Positions 35,401 through 46,197 of a stretch of DNA of 64,000 nucleotides are shown one piece after another. The stretch covers positions 4,898,001-4,962,000 of the forward strand of contig OZ176052.1 of assembly GCA_964247055.1 (NCBI GenBank), written 5' to 3'. The translations under genes and the position numbers were made by a program. The notes beneath the pieces are model-generated. The model was not told the DNA's origin. It did not search any database and worked only from the letters and a program-made list of their open reading frames with translations. Position 1 is the first letter of the stretch. Every line of letters starts with the position of its first letter. This DNA is from Paragordius varius (lineage: Eukaryota; Nematomorpha).

Positions 35401-38400
35401 CCAACACAATTCCAGTAAACTTTATTCGCCTTCTCCCAATCAACATCACAAAAATATTCACGCATTCCTTCGTAACACGATAAGGCCACACATAGTAATA
35501 AAATTGACCAATTTTATAAAGCATCCCTCTCACGACGATCATCATCACGAAAGTTCTGCAAGCTCTTACTGCCCTTTAGGTAATATTTAAATTTAATGAA
35601 AATAAACTAATAAAGTTATATCCAAATAATTCTATTTGAGGTGGAATTTCATAAAAACTATATAGCAATAGAAAAGATTAGTTTTAGTGAATAGTAATTG
35701 GTGTTATATAAAATGATATTCCATTTGTATTTCCCGTTGGAAAAAATTTATTTCTAGGTTTTGTCAGGCCCTCAGCTCTATACAAAGAGTTAAAGACTTT
35801 TTTAATGTTTTTTTTTTAAAATAAAATTTATTTACAGAACTTGTCATAATTGAAAAAATATGTATGTGTGAGTTAACTTTTAATTAATGCAAATCCCTAC
35901 ATAAATAAAAATTTTAATTTTAAAAGGACTAAAAAATAGATAAAAGATATTATATAAAATATATCAAAAACATTTTGACAGTATTCTTAAAAAACGTTAG
36001 ATTACGGCGCGTATATCATTTATTTAGTAAAGATAAATAATATTATTTTAATTAAAAAAAAGGGTATTGAAAGCGTTAGTTTTTGCTATTCACCAAAAAA
36101 GGGAACTAATCATTTGTAAAAAAAAATATTTATTTAGATCACTTTACGCATCATCAAGATCACATTGTGGATCCGCTAAATTTTAGAAAGACTATCCTAG
36201 AATCGCCTCGCCATAACAGAGTAAGGCGGGCCCCTGAAGATAATACGCCAGAATTAGAGACTGACGCAACTGTAGAGATTGGATTGTTTTATGACGAAGA
36301 TCTTTACATGCAAACACAAATGGCCAGTAATAGGGAAGAAAAAATCATGGATTACGTCTTGAACATTATGAATGCTGTAAATTTTTGCTTCTCTATTTCT
36401 TTTGGTTATTTATTCTGTAAAAAAATAGATAAATATTGTTTCCATCCAAATTCCAAACCTTTTAACATATTTTCGAATTCTTATTCAATATCCATAAAAA
36501 TTTCAGGTTGGATTATTGCTAACGCATCCCTCATTGGGCAAGTCACTTGATGTCTCGTTGGTTCGTCTAGAAATCTTTGAAAAACAACCGGTAATTCCTT
36601 TATTTCCCCGCTAAATTTTAGTTTCTACATTACATTATAAAGATTAATAGACCATTAATTTTCAATTATTACAAAGTAATTATATGAATTATGACGATTC
36701 TATATGATAAATTTGTAGGATTCCTTAAAAACCAAAGATGCAACTGCATTACTTGAAGCATTTAGAGAATTTCAGATGGATAGCAATCCGGCATACGAAT
36801 TGGCAAACAGCAAAAATTGGGACAATGCCATTTTATTAACCGGGTAGTAATGCAATGCTAATAATAATCCTTAAAAATTTAATTTAGTTTTAATATAATG
36901 CTAGATAATTTATATACGATTGATCGTGATTTTTAGAATGAACATGTATCAAAATATTTATGCCAATGGTCAATTACAAAAAGTTCAATCAATAGCTGGT
37001 ATAATCTATTTTTTTCCTCATTAATTTATATGAAAGAATGGCTTTGCTCAATTTTTTTAAACTGCTAGCAGTTAATTCAGACTGCAGCTATATTATAGGA
37101 GTCTAAGAAGTGAATGAAGAAGCGTTTTTATATTGAGTCTAAGCTCTCATTTTATCGGAATCAAAAATGACTTTAATGTAATTGGCAGAGGGTCTCTGTA
37201 TATGAATATTATTTTTTTGATTTTCTAATGGTACTTTAAAATTTATCCTCGCTTTTAACATTTTTCCGAATACAGTATAAGTAAGTAAGTATACATTGCT
37301 AGAAAGTTATTAGTTATTGCCAAATAGTAAATAAGGGCAGTATTATTGGCTTATAGTTATATTTTTTACTTTTTACTATTATCAGCCAATAATACTGTCC
37401 TTTGTTTTATTTACTATTGGCCATAATTAATAACTTTCTAGTAATGTATACTTACTCATATTGTATTTAACAACAAATAATGTTTCAATCTCCTACGATG
37501 TATTTTTTTACCATGGTTCAGTTCAATTTTTTTGGTTTACATTATATGATATAACCTTAGACATGAAATTAAAATTAACCTGTAATAAACCCGCCATATA
37601 TCAGTTTTGATTTATTTACTGTATATGCAAATATTTTCTAGCGAATACCATATTATAACTACTACACTAATTTTTAGTGTTGTTGATTTGAGTAAAAAGT
37701 TATTAAACATTTTTGTTATTACATATTTTAAAGGGTTGGCGGGCATTGGAACGATGTGCCACAATAAATTTTCAGCAAGCATTATTGAGGCCAAAGGTTA
37801 CCGAAGTGCTTACAGTATTGCCCATGAAATGGGACACAAGTATTACTAAATTCAATAAATGAAATAAATTATTTTTTTGATAATAATATATATATGTGAT
37901 GTTTATAATAAAAATTTGGGTTTGGATTTGGTTCAATATAATATAAATTATTTTTGGTACTAATTTGATTTATTTTGATTTTTTAAAAATAAAATTCCTT
38001 CCACAAATCGTGTGACTAACACCAACAGCCATAAAAGGTCAAATTCTAAAATTTTGGCACTTTAAAGAAAGGCGACCGTTTTCCATATATGATTGCTAAA
38101 ATCATCTTCTTGATGACTTCTATATCTGAATATATTAAAGTTTCTAAATTGATATATTGATTTCGGGAAGCTTGGAATAAGATTCCGGAAAATTTACTCT
38201 TTCGGATTGTGATTTTTGACAACCATATTTTTCAAGTTTAATCCAATTCTACCAAATTAACCGAGTTTGGTTTCCTTTTTCGGATTGATTTTTTGAAACA
38301 TATATTTTTAGTAAGGTGTTTATACCATAAATATATATTGTAGTTTTGGGATGGTTCATGATGGGGTAAGTTATGCTAGTCGGTGCGAAAACGAAGGATA

Positions 38401-41400
38401 TATTATGTCACCTCATACCGGTATGGGAACAAATAAATGGTCGGAATGTAGTCGAGAAATTATAAGTGATACTCTCAAGTAAATAATCCTATTAACAAAA
38501 CCTATTTAAATCAATATGCAATAAATGGCTGATTTTTTCCTAATTGTAAATTTTGAATTAATACTTATTCTAAGTAATTGCTAAGATTGTCCCTAAAAAA
38601 CAACGTAATATATATATTTATTTAAATTAATCAACAGTTATGAATTTTTAATATAAAAGTACGTTTAATGTTTTACAATATTTACGAAGATATTTCACTT
38701 GTTTGTATGAAACATCGGACACTCCGTGGAAATTAAGTTTTCCAGTTCAAAATGTCTTACCTGGTCAACGTATTAGTGCCGACCAACAATGCGAAGCTTT
38801 TGTCGGTAAAGGTTCTAAAAGATTTAAAGGCACACAAATTGAGGTATATAAGCTTGATTTTTTTATGGTGTGCAAAACTATCATTACAATAAACCCATAA
38901 AATGTGTGTGTAAAAATTCGAAACAATTTTTTATAGACTATTTGCTATTATTTATGGTGCACTCAACCCAACAACGATTATTTTGCTTATGGAACTCATC
39001 CAGCATTGGATGGCACATATTGCGGATGGAATAAGGTATCTTAATATAATAATAGAATAATTTTATTATACATTAAAATTTAATTGCAAAATTTATTTAA
39101 ATTTTCCTTTGCACTAAAATAGTGGTGTAGAGCCGGCACCTGTACAAATTGGCCCTATAATCATGGTTCAGAAGTAGTAAATGGAGGTTGGACGCCTTGG
39201 GTCGAAGACACAGGTTGCAGTTATAACTGTATGGTCGATGGCAGCGGAGTATATCTTTGGTCAAGAAAATGCGAAAACCCATAGTAAGTATCTGGTCAAA
39301 CCAAATTAAATTAAAACTATCCCAATAGTTTTTTAAATATACTAATAAAAATAATTTTCGAATTCAAAAGTCTGTTTTAGATTCGAACAAATAATATATC
39401 ATCAATTATTTTAGTCCATTGAACGGAGGCGATGAATGTTACGGTGAAAATGTTGCTTACGAATTATGTGATCCGGATGCTCATGTTTTTGATGTAAGAA
39501 TACTTTTAATTTTTTACAAATACTTATTTAATTTAACTAAAAATTTGGATTAAATTTAAAATTAAACTTGCGATTCTATTGTTAACCTTAAATTAAGTTT
39601 GGGATTTTTTATAAGTTTTTTTTACTATCCCATATAAGAATGTTATATATGATGAATTACCTTTGATTTTACCAAATGTTTAGTAATAGTATTTAGATTT
39701 AATGCATCGTTTTATTTTTGAAATCTCAATTATTTATACTGAATGGAATGATATATCAAAACTCCAATAGATATTATTTCTATGCTCATTTAGAGTTGCC
39801 ATAAAATATCAGTACAAGATTTTATTGATGACACATGTAGTAAAAAAAGTACCCAAGCTATACCATATATTGGTGGTTCTCAATATACACACAATGAAAA
39901 GGGTAATTAATTAGGTTTTTTAAACTTTGATTACAGTTTTGCTATGAACCTTCGTTATTACAGTATTTATTATAATGGTTGCTTATTTCACACTATAGTA
40001 GGACAATAAACAAAATAGGTGTGTGTGAAAAAAAGAAAGGAAATAATTGTTTATTCAACATTTTGTTGTTTTTTCCAAACGCTACTGTGTTGCAAATTGC
40101 CTAACTATAGCGCGAAATAAGCAACCATTAAAATGCATACTGTAATTGTAGAAACTAAGGTGTCGCAGTTTGATATCTGTATTTTTTATAAATCGTGATA
40201 AATGATATATCTAAAGCTAAACTATCTCGCTATAAACTAAAAATTAAACTTATCATTTTTACTATGCCGTCGATCCTACTTAAACACTTTAAAAACATAT
40301 GAAATTTGGCAAATTTATATGGGAATTTGGAAATTATTATTTTCAGTCAGTTAATCATTATTTTATGAGTTTGAGAGCGCAAGTCAAAAAGCAAAAACTT
40401 AAATGATAAATACTATAAGTATCTATAAACAGCTTTATAATTTTAATTTAAAAATAGACGAATTTTATTTAAATCAGAGCAAAGTAAAAAATAATTGAAT
40501 ATAAAATGTTAAAAAATATTTTGGCCTATCGCGCATTTTATACCATGGCTATATGTTTCGAATTTACCAAATATTATGTAAATAAATTGTGTAATAATTA
40601 AAAATTATTACAATAAGTAATAAAAAAGCATTCTGCCTGCATTTTTTATTGGTTTAAGATATATACTGTTTCTAAAACTCAGAGGTTCAAATTCATCCTT
40701 GTACAATTTAAATTTACCCTTGAACATTTCTATTCACCAATAAATAAATTATGTGTAAGATTATAAATACCTATATTTTTATATTTTCAAAAAATGAACT
40801 TCTGTTAAAATTCAACATAATACTAAAAAAATAATAAACTAAGCCATGAGAATATATTTCTTGTTAATGATGAGTTATGAAAACACACAATTTATTTTTA
40901 TGGTGAAATTGAAGGGTGAATTTGAATTCTTTAAGGGTATTTAAATTGTAAATGGTATATATTATATTTATTTAAATTCATCACACTTATTTAAAATCAG
41001 GAAATTTTTTCCTATTTTTCAAATAAATACAAAAGACTTCTTTTTATATGAGCGATAAAAGTTCATTTACAAAAATCATTTTATTTTTTACTTGTAATAA
41101 AATACACATATAACACAGAACAAAACAAACATTTATAATAAATTCATTTTTATATAAGTTTATTCAACAATTAATTGTTTTATAAAAAATATTTAGCTGG
41201 TATATGGTCTCTTTTCGAAATATAATTAATTTTAAAAATTTTTCGCCTCTATAGTTCCGACCCATGCATGTCATGTTTATTGTCAAAGAGCTGACACAGG
41301 CGAATATGTCCCATCTGGTCTTTTACCAGATGGCTCCCTTTGTCACATTGACGATGACGGTTTGGCCTTTTATTGTGTACACGGTATGTGCAATAAACCC

Positions 41401-41415
41401 ATCTCTGGAGCTCAT
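29427..41415 (+). CDS. ADAMTS-family secreted metalloprotease
   Basis: Extracellular zinc protease. Well-supported exons: 33562-33625, 33703-34703, 35270-35579, 36138-36376, 36507-36590, 36719-36843, 36937-36998, 37734-37839, 38344-38478, 38690-38843, 38937-39035, 39123-39283, 39415-39493, 39794-39902 and 41255-41415. 29427-29696 is a possible first exon (hydrophobic LVFTLYLYLFVFWG, phase 0 donor). Order: Asn/Gln-rich prodomain with ALSTCRGEL-RGYVRDD, HNRVRRA furin site, catalytic domain VEIGLFYDEDLY, the complete zinc motif HEMGHNFGMVHDG (split by an intron after HEMGH plus two bases) with Met-turn IMSP, disintegrin-like YFTCLYET to DGTYCGWNKWC, one thrombospondin type-1 repeat (GGWTPW, a C-mannosylation-type WxxW, then CENPY-PLNGGDEC), and the Cys-rich start ACHVYCQRAD. 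No spacer or further TSP repeats were found. From 41416 the frame runs through a possible donor into a family C MITE and stops, so the 3' end is unsettled. The subfamily cannot be named. Confidence 0.93.
31211..31671 (+). CDS. Possible small two-exon protein, unknown
   Basis: Exon 31211-31319 (MAHNFIKNVTINLGLQFLKY and on to NLIKIL) has donor CTTG|GTAATG. Exon 31487-31671 follows acceptor ACTAG and continues EKNNRFFKDCILIYFT to FLRNNHDKCYEG and ends VLGVHHQY-stop. The two join in frame (phase 1) to give about 97 residues with ordinary, non-repetitive composition. I recognise no family. It lies between the possible first ADAMTS exon and the certain ones, on the same strand: either a nested gene, or a sign that the 29427 exon does not belong to ADAMTS. 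Chance open frame remains possible. Confidence 0.3.
32775..32982 (+). mobile_element. hAT-type non-autonomous element with target duplication
   Basis: The left end is CAGGGGTGTCCACAAATAGC. The right end GGGCCGCGCGTCGAACATTT followed by ACTG is its worn inverse. It is flanked by TTTTAAAT (32767-32774) and TTTTAAAC (32983-32990), an 8-bp duplication with one mismatch. 208 bp, no transposase. A second weak family-like patch (GTTGGGCCGTCCGCCGCATT) lies at about 32489. Confidence 0.8.
37271..37465. mobile_element. Palindromic MITE, family C, copy 2
   Basis: Arms TACAGTATAAGTAAGTAAGT plus ACATTGCTAGAAAGTTATT on the left and the inverse ending TACTCATATTGTA on the right, around a centre with two inverted TATTATTGGC motifs. 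It lies in the ADAMTS intron just upstream of the exon with the HEMGH half of the zinc site. Confidence 0.85.
39975..40128. mobile_element. Palindromic MITE, family F
   Basis: Inverted repeat ATGGTTGCTTATTTCACACT ... CGCGAAATAAGCAACCAT, with arms of about 32 bp, flanked by TA on both sides (39973-39974 and 40129-40130). This suggests a Tc1/mariner-type element with TA duplication. 154 bp, non-coding, in an ADAMTS intron. Confidence 0.8.
40684..40957. mobile_element. Foldback MITE, family A, copy 3
   Basis: Left arm GGTTCAAATTCATCCTTGTA and TTTACCCTTGAACA; right arm GGGTGAATTTGAATTCTTTA to AAATGGTATA. The interior shares ATAATAAACTAAGCCATGAG with the other copies. In the same ADAMTS intron as the family F element. 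Confidence 0.75.
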
Positions 41416-41442
41416 GTAATGAAAATTTCTAAATTTTATTTT

Positions 41443-41641
41443 TACCCTATGATTAGGTATACATTGCTAGAAAGTTATTAATTATTGCCAAATAGCATAT
41501 ACAACTAAGGGCAGTATTATTGGCTTATAGTTATTTTTTTTTACTTTTTACTATTATTAGCAAATAATAATTCTCTTTGCTGCATATGCTATTTGGCAAT
41601 GATTAATAACTTTTTAGCAATATATACTTACTCATACTGTA
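41443..41641. mobile_element. Palindromic MITE, family C, copy 3
   Basis: Left arm starts TACCCTATGATTAGGTATAC (worn) then ATTGCTAGAAAGTTATTAAT; right arm ends ACTTACTCATACTGTA. It lies 27 bp after the last recognised ADAMTS exon, and the ADAMTS frame, if not spliced at 41416, terminates inside its left arm. Confidence 0.85.
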
Positions 41642-42547
41642 ATATCTCTCTGGGGAAAAATTTGTCATTTGTTTAAAAGAGTGTGTGATCTTAATAAGAT
41701 TAATTAATTAATTAAGTTTTGCATAATTATTTTTATATATATATCCAAAAATTGTGATAGAAGTTTTTATATGGAAAGCTTAATAATAATAAAATTCACA
41801 GGGAACTAGAAATACGATATTTATAAGTTGATAGCGTAAAATTATGGCTCTCAGCTCTTTTACGTAAATTAGCCAATGAATGCGTGAAAATGGTTGATGA
41901 CATTTCAAAAATATTATAACTAAATTTTTAAAATTAATAAAATTACAAAATGAATGTTTTTTTACCATTTGTCCCTTTACACCCAATATTTGTTCCGACG
42001 CTAATATTACTGAATAGTCATCTAGATAATAAATATAATTGCAAACCTTAAACTAAAAAATTATTTTGACATTATAGATTTGTGTAGTGCTATAATATCC
42101 TTATTTTTTCTATGTTAGGAATTACCATATTAAACACCGCATTTATATCAAAACCTAAATTATCTCATGGTAGCAATTCAAAAGTGGACAAACAATGCAA
42201 ATTCCAATTTATGAATTAACCCGATTCTTATTTATATTAAATAACAAAGATTATAGAAAATATAATAAATTATTTATATTGACCATTAAAACAATCTATC
42301 TATAACCCTACTTAGTTTTAAATGTACTTTGGGTTAAATTTCTGTTGTTTTATTATTTGAAAAAGGGCTATTAATTTCTAAACCGGAAAACGTAAATATG
42401 ATGAATATAAACCCAAGTAAATTTATTTCTCTACGAACTAAGTCTCATATTTAACACAATCAGTAATTACACTAAAAGTTCATTATTATTACAATTAAAA
42501 CATATTTTTAACATAAGATGTCCTAAATCATTCAAATTTAACAAAGA
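41642..42547. other. Intergenic region between ADAMTS and the 697-residue gene
   Basis: Convergent region: ADAMTS reads in from the left and the minus-strand gene ends at 42548. I found no ADAMTS spacer or TSP exon here. AT-rich, otherwise featureless to me. Confidence 0.5.
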
Positions 42548-44641
42548 TCACATATTAATTGAGGATAACGTAGAATCCTTTAGAAAACGCAATATTATTA
42601 GAGCCATACTTTTCATTTTATCGTTTTTCGAATTGGTAATAAATTGATTAAATAATATTATGATCAAATCCCTTAAATTTTCATCTGTTAGTATAAGCTC
42701 TAATGTCATCCGTTTTAAATAATCATTGTCGTTTTTTGTCCCATCTAATAAATTGTTTGATTTAGAGTTGCTCTTACACAAAATATTATGAGGGCATTGG
42801 AGTGTCATCAAATTTTCCATCCAATCAAGATACAAGTTTAAAGAGGCCTCATACTCTTCTATAATAACTGGTACGTTATCCTTGAGAATGTCAAATTCTG
42901 CATTCGTATTACGCAAATCAGGCATCATAATTTCCGTAAGATTGATTAGATATCTGGTGATTGTTGTCAAAAATACTAAGAGTGCGTCAAAATTTGGTTT
43001 GCTATTTCCAGGCTTATTAAAAAATGTAGTCTGTAATCCAAAAAAGGATATATCGTCTACCGCATGACTATCCGAGTTTAAAAGGTAGAAATGAAACAAT
43101 AAACGAACATAACATGGTGTAAGGCAAGCTTTGTCATCACTGTCATAGTATTGTAGATATTTGTGCAATTTTTTTAGCAAAAGATTGCGGATAACTTCAT
43201 TGAACACAGAATTTTGAAGAGATAGCATTTTAAAGTTTTTTCTATTGCTGACATAGAGCACATCTAAACAAAGATAAGCAAAATCAATGGCCTTTTCCAC
43301 ATACAATGGGGTACATTCATGCTGAAAACGAACCCTTTTGTGATTATTAACTATCATTTCTGTGGCGGCATCCTCCTGAAGAACAGAAATAATATGTTCA
43401 TAAAATTTGTGATAAAAAACGTTTTTGTGTAAACATAATTCTTCGCTCTTCTTATCCGAAATATTGAGATTAAAAAGGCAAACTAATATCCTATATCTGA
43501 TGTCATAACATTCGCTTTCGATGTAAATATCTAAAAGCTTTGCATTTGTTGCATCTATCATATCTAAAAAATTGGTGATTTCATTTCTATAAGGTTTATG
43601 GCCCGTTAATTTTGCCAAAAAACCTAATGTGCGAATATAATAGTCATTGTTATGATCCATAATTTTATTTTGGTAATCTATTTTTGTTAGGATGTCCAAC
43701 TGCTTTGCAGACAATTGTAAGAATTTTATAAGATCATTTCTCTCAAATATAAAGACGTCCTCAGTGACCATTTCATTATTTGGAATCGCATTGCACAGGA
43801 TCGATAAAGCACTAAGGTGCTTATTTTCAAAAGCCAATTCTATTATTTTATCTTTTATGGTTGGATTCCAAGACAAAAGTTTGCGGATTAAAGTTTGACC
43901 AATTATGAAGTTACTCATTATACTAAATAGCTGAAGAATGGCTTCGACAGTTTCAGATGTATTGAGTTTAGAAAAGGAATCATGGGTGAAAAAACTCCAT
44001 AGTAAATTTATCAGTGCTGTACCATTTTCCGATAAAAGCCTTTCAATATTATAAATCAAAGAGGGGGATATTGATTCACCAATCATTAATGACAAATTAC
44101 GAATGTATATCTCTTCATCCTGAAATATATCAATCTTTTGTCTGATTAAACTAAGATAGTTAAACAGTGCTCTATCGATTTTTAATAGTTGATACCCTCC
44201 GAGTTTCGACCATACTATTTTACCTTCAGTTTGATGCTGTTTTAAGTCTTTGTGTAATTCTTCCAATAAAAAATTGATATGCTTCAAAGGTTTTACGTTT
44301 AAATCAAGATTGGATATAGTCGTAATATAATATTTAAATTTTGTTACAATATCGTCATAGTTTGTTTGAGATATTTTTGTGTTTTCAGATTTATTATGTT
44401 CATTAATACTGACTTTTTTATCAGATTGATGAGTAAAAGTTTCGCCATAATCCCCAACTGTTTCATATTTATTGGAATATTCTTCTTTCAAAATAGATTT
44501 TGGATTAGGAAAATCTTTATTTATTGTTACGGTGGAATTTATTACATTTTCAGAATCACATTTTGGTTGTTTTACGCTATCTTTTGCATTTTGTTCCTCC
44601 AGTAACTTTAATTCATTGATTATACTATCAAAGATATTCAT
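42548..44641 (-). CDS. Uncharacterised 697-residue helical protein, single exon
   Basis: One uninterrupted frame from ATG (44639-44641) to stop at 42548. I do not recognise the family. Residues 1 to about 85 are polar and probably disordered (NEHNKSENTKISQTN). The rest is rich in Leu, Ile and Asn, with repeated amphipathic helices such as LLEELHKDLKQ, ALINLLWSFFTHDSF, LSALSILCNAIP, IRYRILVCLFNLNIS and ATEMIVNNHKRVRF, suggesting an armadillo/HEAT-like alpha-solenoid. No signal peptide or clear membrane span is seen. It has no intron, while every recognised neighbour has many, so it may be a retrocopy or a young gene; it shows no frame damage. It lies tail to tail with ADAMTS and 1.6 kb downstream of FARSA on the same strand. 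The open frame is far too long for chance in this AT-rich DNA; the function is unknown. Confidence 0.85.
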   Translation of the reverse strand: MNIFDSIINELKLLEEQNAKDSVKQPKCDSENVINSTVTINKDFPNPKSILKEEYSNKYETVGDYGETFTHQSDKKVSINEHNKSENTKISQTNYDDIVTKFKYYITTISNLDLNVKPLKHINFLLEELHKDLKQHQTEGKIVWSKLGGYQLLKIDRALFNYLSLIRQKIDIFQDEEIYIRNLSLMIGESISPSLIYNIERLLSENGTALINLLWSFFTHDSFSKLNTSETVEAILQLFSIMSNFIIGQTLIRKLLSWNPTIKDKIIELAFENKHLSALSILCNAIPNNEMVTEDVFIFERNDLIKFLQLSAKQLDILTKIDYQNKIMDHNNDYYIRTLGFLAKLTGHKPYRNEITNFLDMIDATNAKLLDIYIESECYDIRYRILVCLFNLNISDKKSEELCLHKNVFYHKFYEHIISVLQEDAATEMIVNNHKRVRFQHECTPLYVEKAIDFAYLCLDVLYVSNRKNFKMLSLQNSVFNEVIRNLLLKKLHKYLQYYDSDDKACLTPCYVRLLFHFYLLNSDSHAVDDISFFGLQTTFFNKPGNSKPNFDALLVFLTTITRYLINLTEIMMPDLRNTNAEFDILKDNVPVIIEEYEASLNLYLDWMENLMTLQCPHNILCKSNSKSNNLLDGTKNDNDYLKRMTLELILTDENLRDLIIILFNQFITNSKNDKMKSMALIILRFLKDSTLSSINM

Positions 44642-46197
44642 ATATTTTTAACATTTACACATATATTAGAACCATTCTAAACCCTATGCTAAATTATAAT
44701 TTTTTTATAATATTGTTTGGTTATAGTAAATTAATTCTAAAATATTAGTGGTGGCATCTTTTGATTTAAATTGATTAAACAATTTATGGATTTCTTTTAT
44801 ATTTAATTGAAATAAGCAGTGTGATCAAAATATAATGACAAATACTATCCTTATAAATCAACACCAATGCGGGAGAATAAGTAAAAGTTAGCTCAACCGA
44901 AGAAATATTTTCGAGTACGAATAAGAGATGGAAAATTTAAGAATCGAGTATGTGTGAGTTAATCGGTCATATATGAACTTTTAAATATCCCAGTCTGCTA
45001 TTATTCTGTACAGCCAAGCAAAATTATTGTTAAACGGAAAAATCATTGCCAAAATAAGCTATAAAGTATAAAATTTGAAACTGACATAACATCCTTTATT
45101 AATTATATTAATTAATTACAAACAAATTACCGTAACTAATTTCAAAATATACATTTAAAAAAATTATTTTAAAAACATTTTTCGTTCGACAAAAACAGAT
45201 GACGAAGTCATAAAATAATATAATTTGAGATTAATTGTCTAACGATTTGTTTCAAAAAGTTGTGTTTGAGAGGAAAGGACAAATCTTATAACCCTTCTGG
45301 AAACAATTTTGTAATCATTTCATGCCAATGTTCAAAACTAGTTGAAAACTATTAATTAATTTGTGGCAATAACCCTTTCCTCTTAAACAGGGGTGTCCGC
45401 ACAAATATCTTCGCGGCTGCTATGATTTTGTTTTTATTTATTAGCCTAATTTTTGATTATATATCATAATGGTAAACTTTTGATTGAAATCCAATTTATT
45501 TTTTTCACATTTTTTAAAACACTTTTGCATATCGAAAAGCCATGATCGTAGACTTTGCATATAATTTCGTAAGCTAATTGTAACTATGGGGAATTGGTAT
45601 AAATATAGAATAAAATGTGATTTTTCTTTTAAAACATATTTTCACCCATTAAACCATTATAATCAATCTATAATACAGTTAAAATACCTTAAATGAAAAC
45701 ACTGAACAATACTGTAGCGACCATTAACTTTAGTAGCCGAATAACCAGATTATTTATGCTAACTATATCCCATGGTCATTTTTCCTCAAATCTTTTGAAA
45801 CGTAAAGACTGTGGAATAAAATATAGCTTTCTTTTAACCGTTTATAATATAAACACGGAAGATGTACCAGACTGATGTTTTTGGAGAGTAGCATAGTGAA
45901 TTGGTAACTTCTTGTTAGGAGAAAAAACGCTCGATTAAAGGTTATAAGAGCTGATAAAACCAAAATTTTTTGTCAAAAAATTATTGACATTTACAAACTC
46001 TGAGCCGAATATCTAAAAATGATAATCCCATGAATTTAGTAAAGAATATGAATAATGCAAAAAGATTTGAAAACATTTATACTTATTAAAATTCACATAT
46101 ATGTGATAAAAAAACAAGATTTGGATCCTAATATATTTATTTAGCCGTAAAATTTAATCATATTGCATTTGATAACAGATGGAAAACAAGTATTAGT
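44642..46197. other. Intergenic region between FARSA and the 697-residue gene
   Basis: Holds the promoter of the minus-strand single-exon gene at its left side. A hAT-type left end CAGGGGTGTCCGCACAAATA then TCTTCGCGGCTGC is at 45388, without a recognisable right end. No other gene is seen. Confidence 0.5.

Noticed and set aside
42882-44605. Plus-strand frames of 61 to 79 codons
   Set aside because: Antisense shadows of the 697-residue minus-strand gene.
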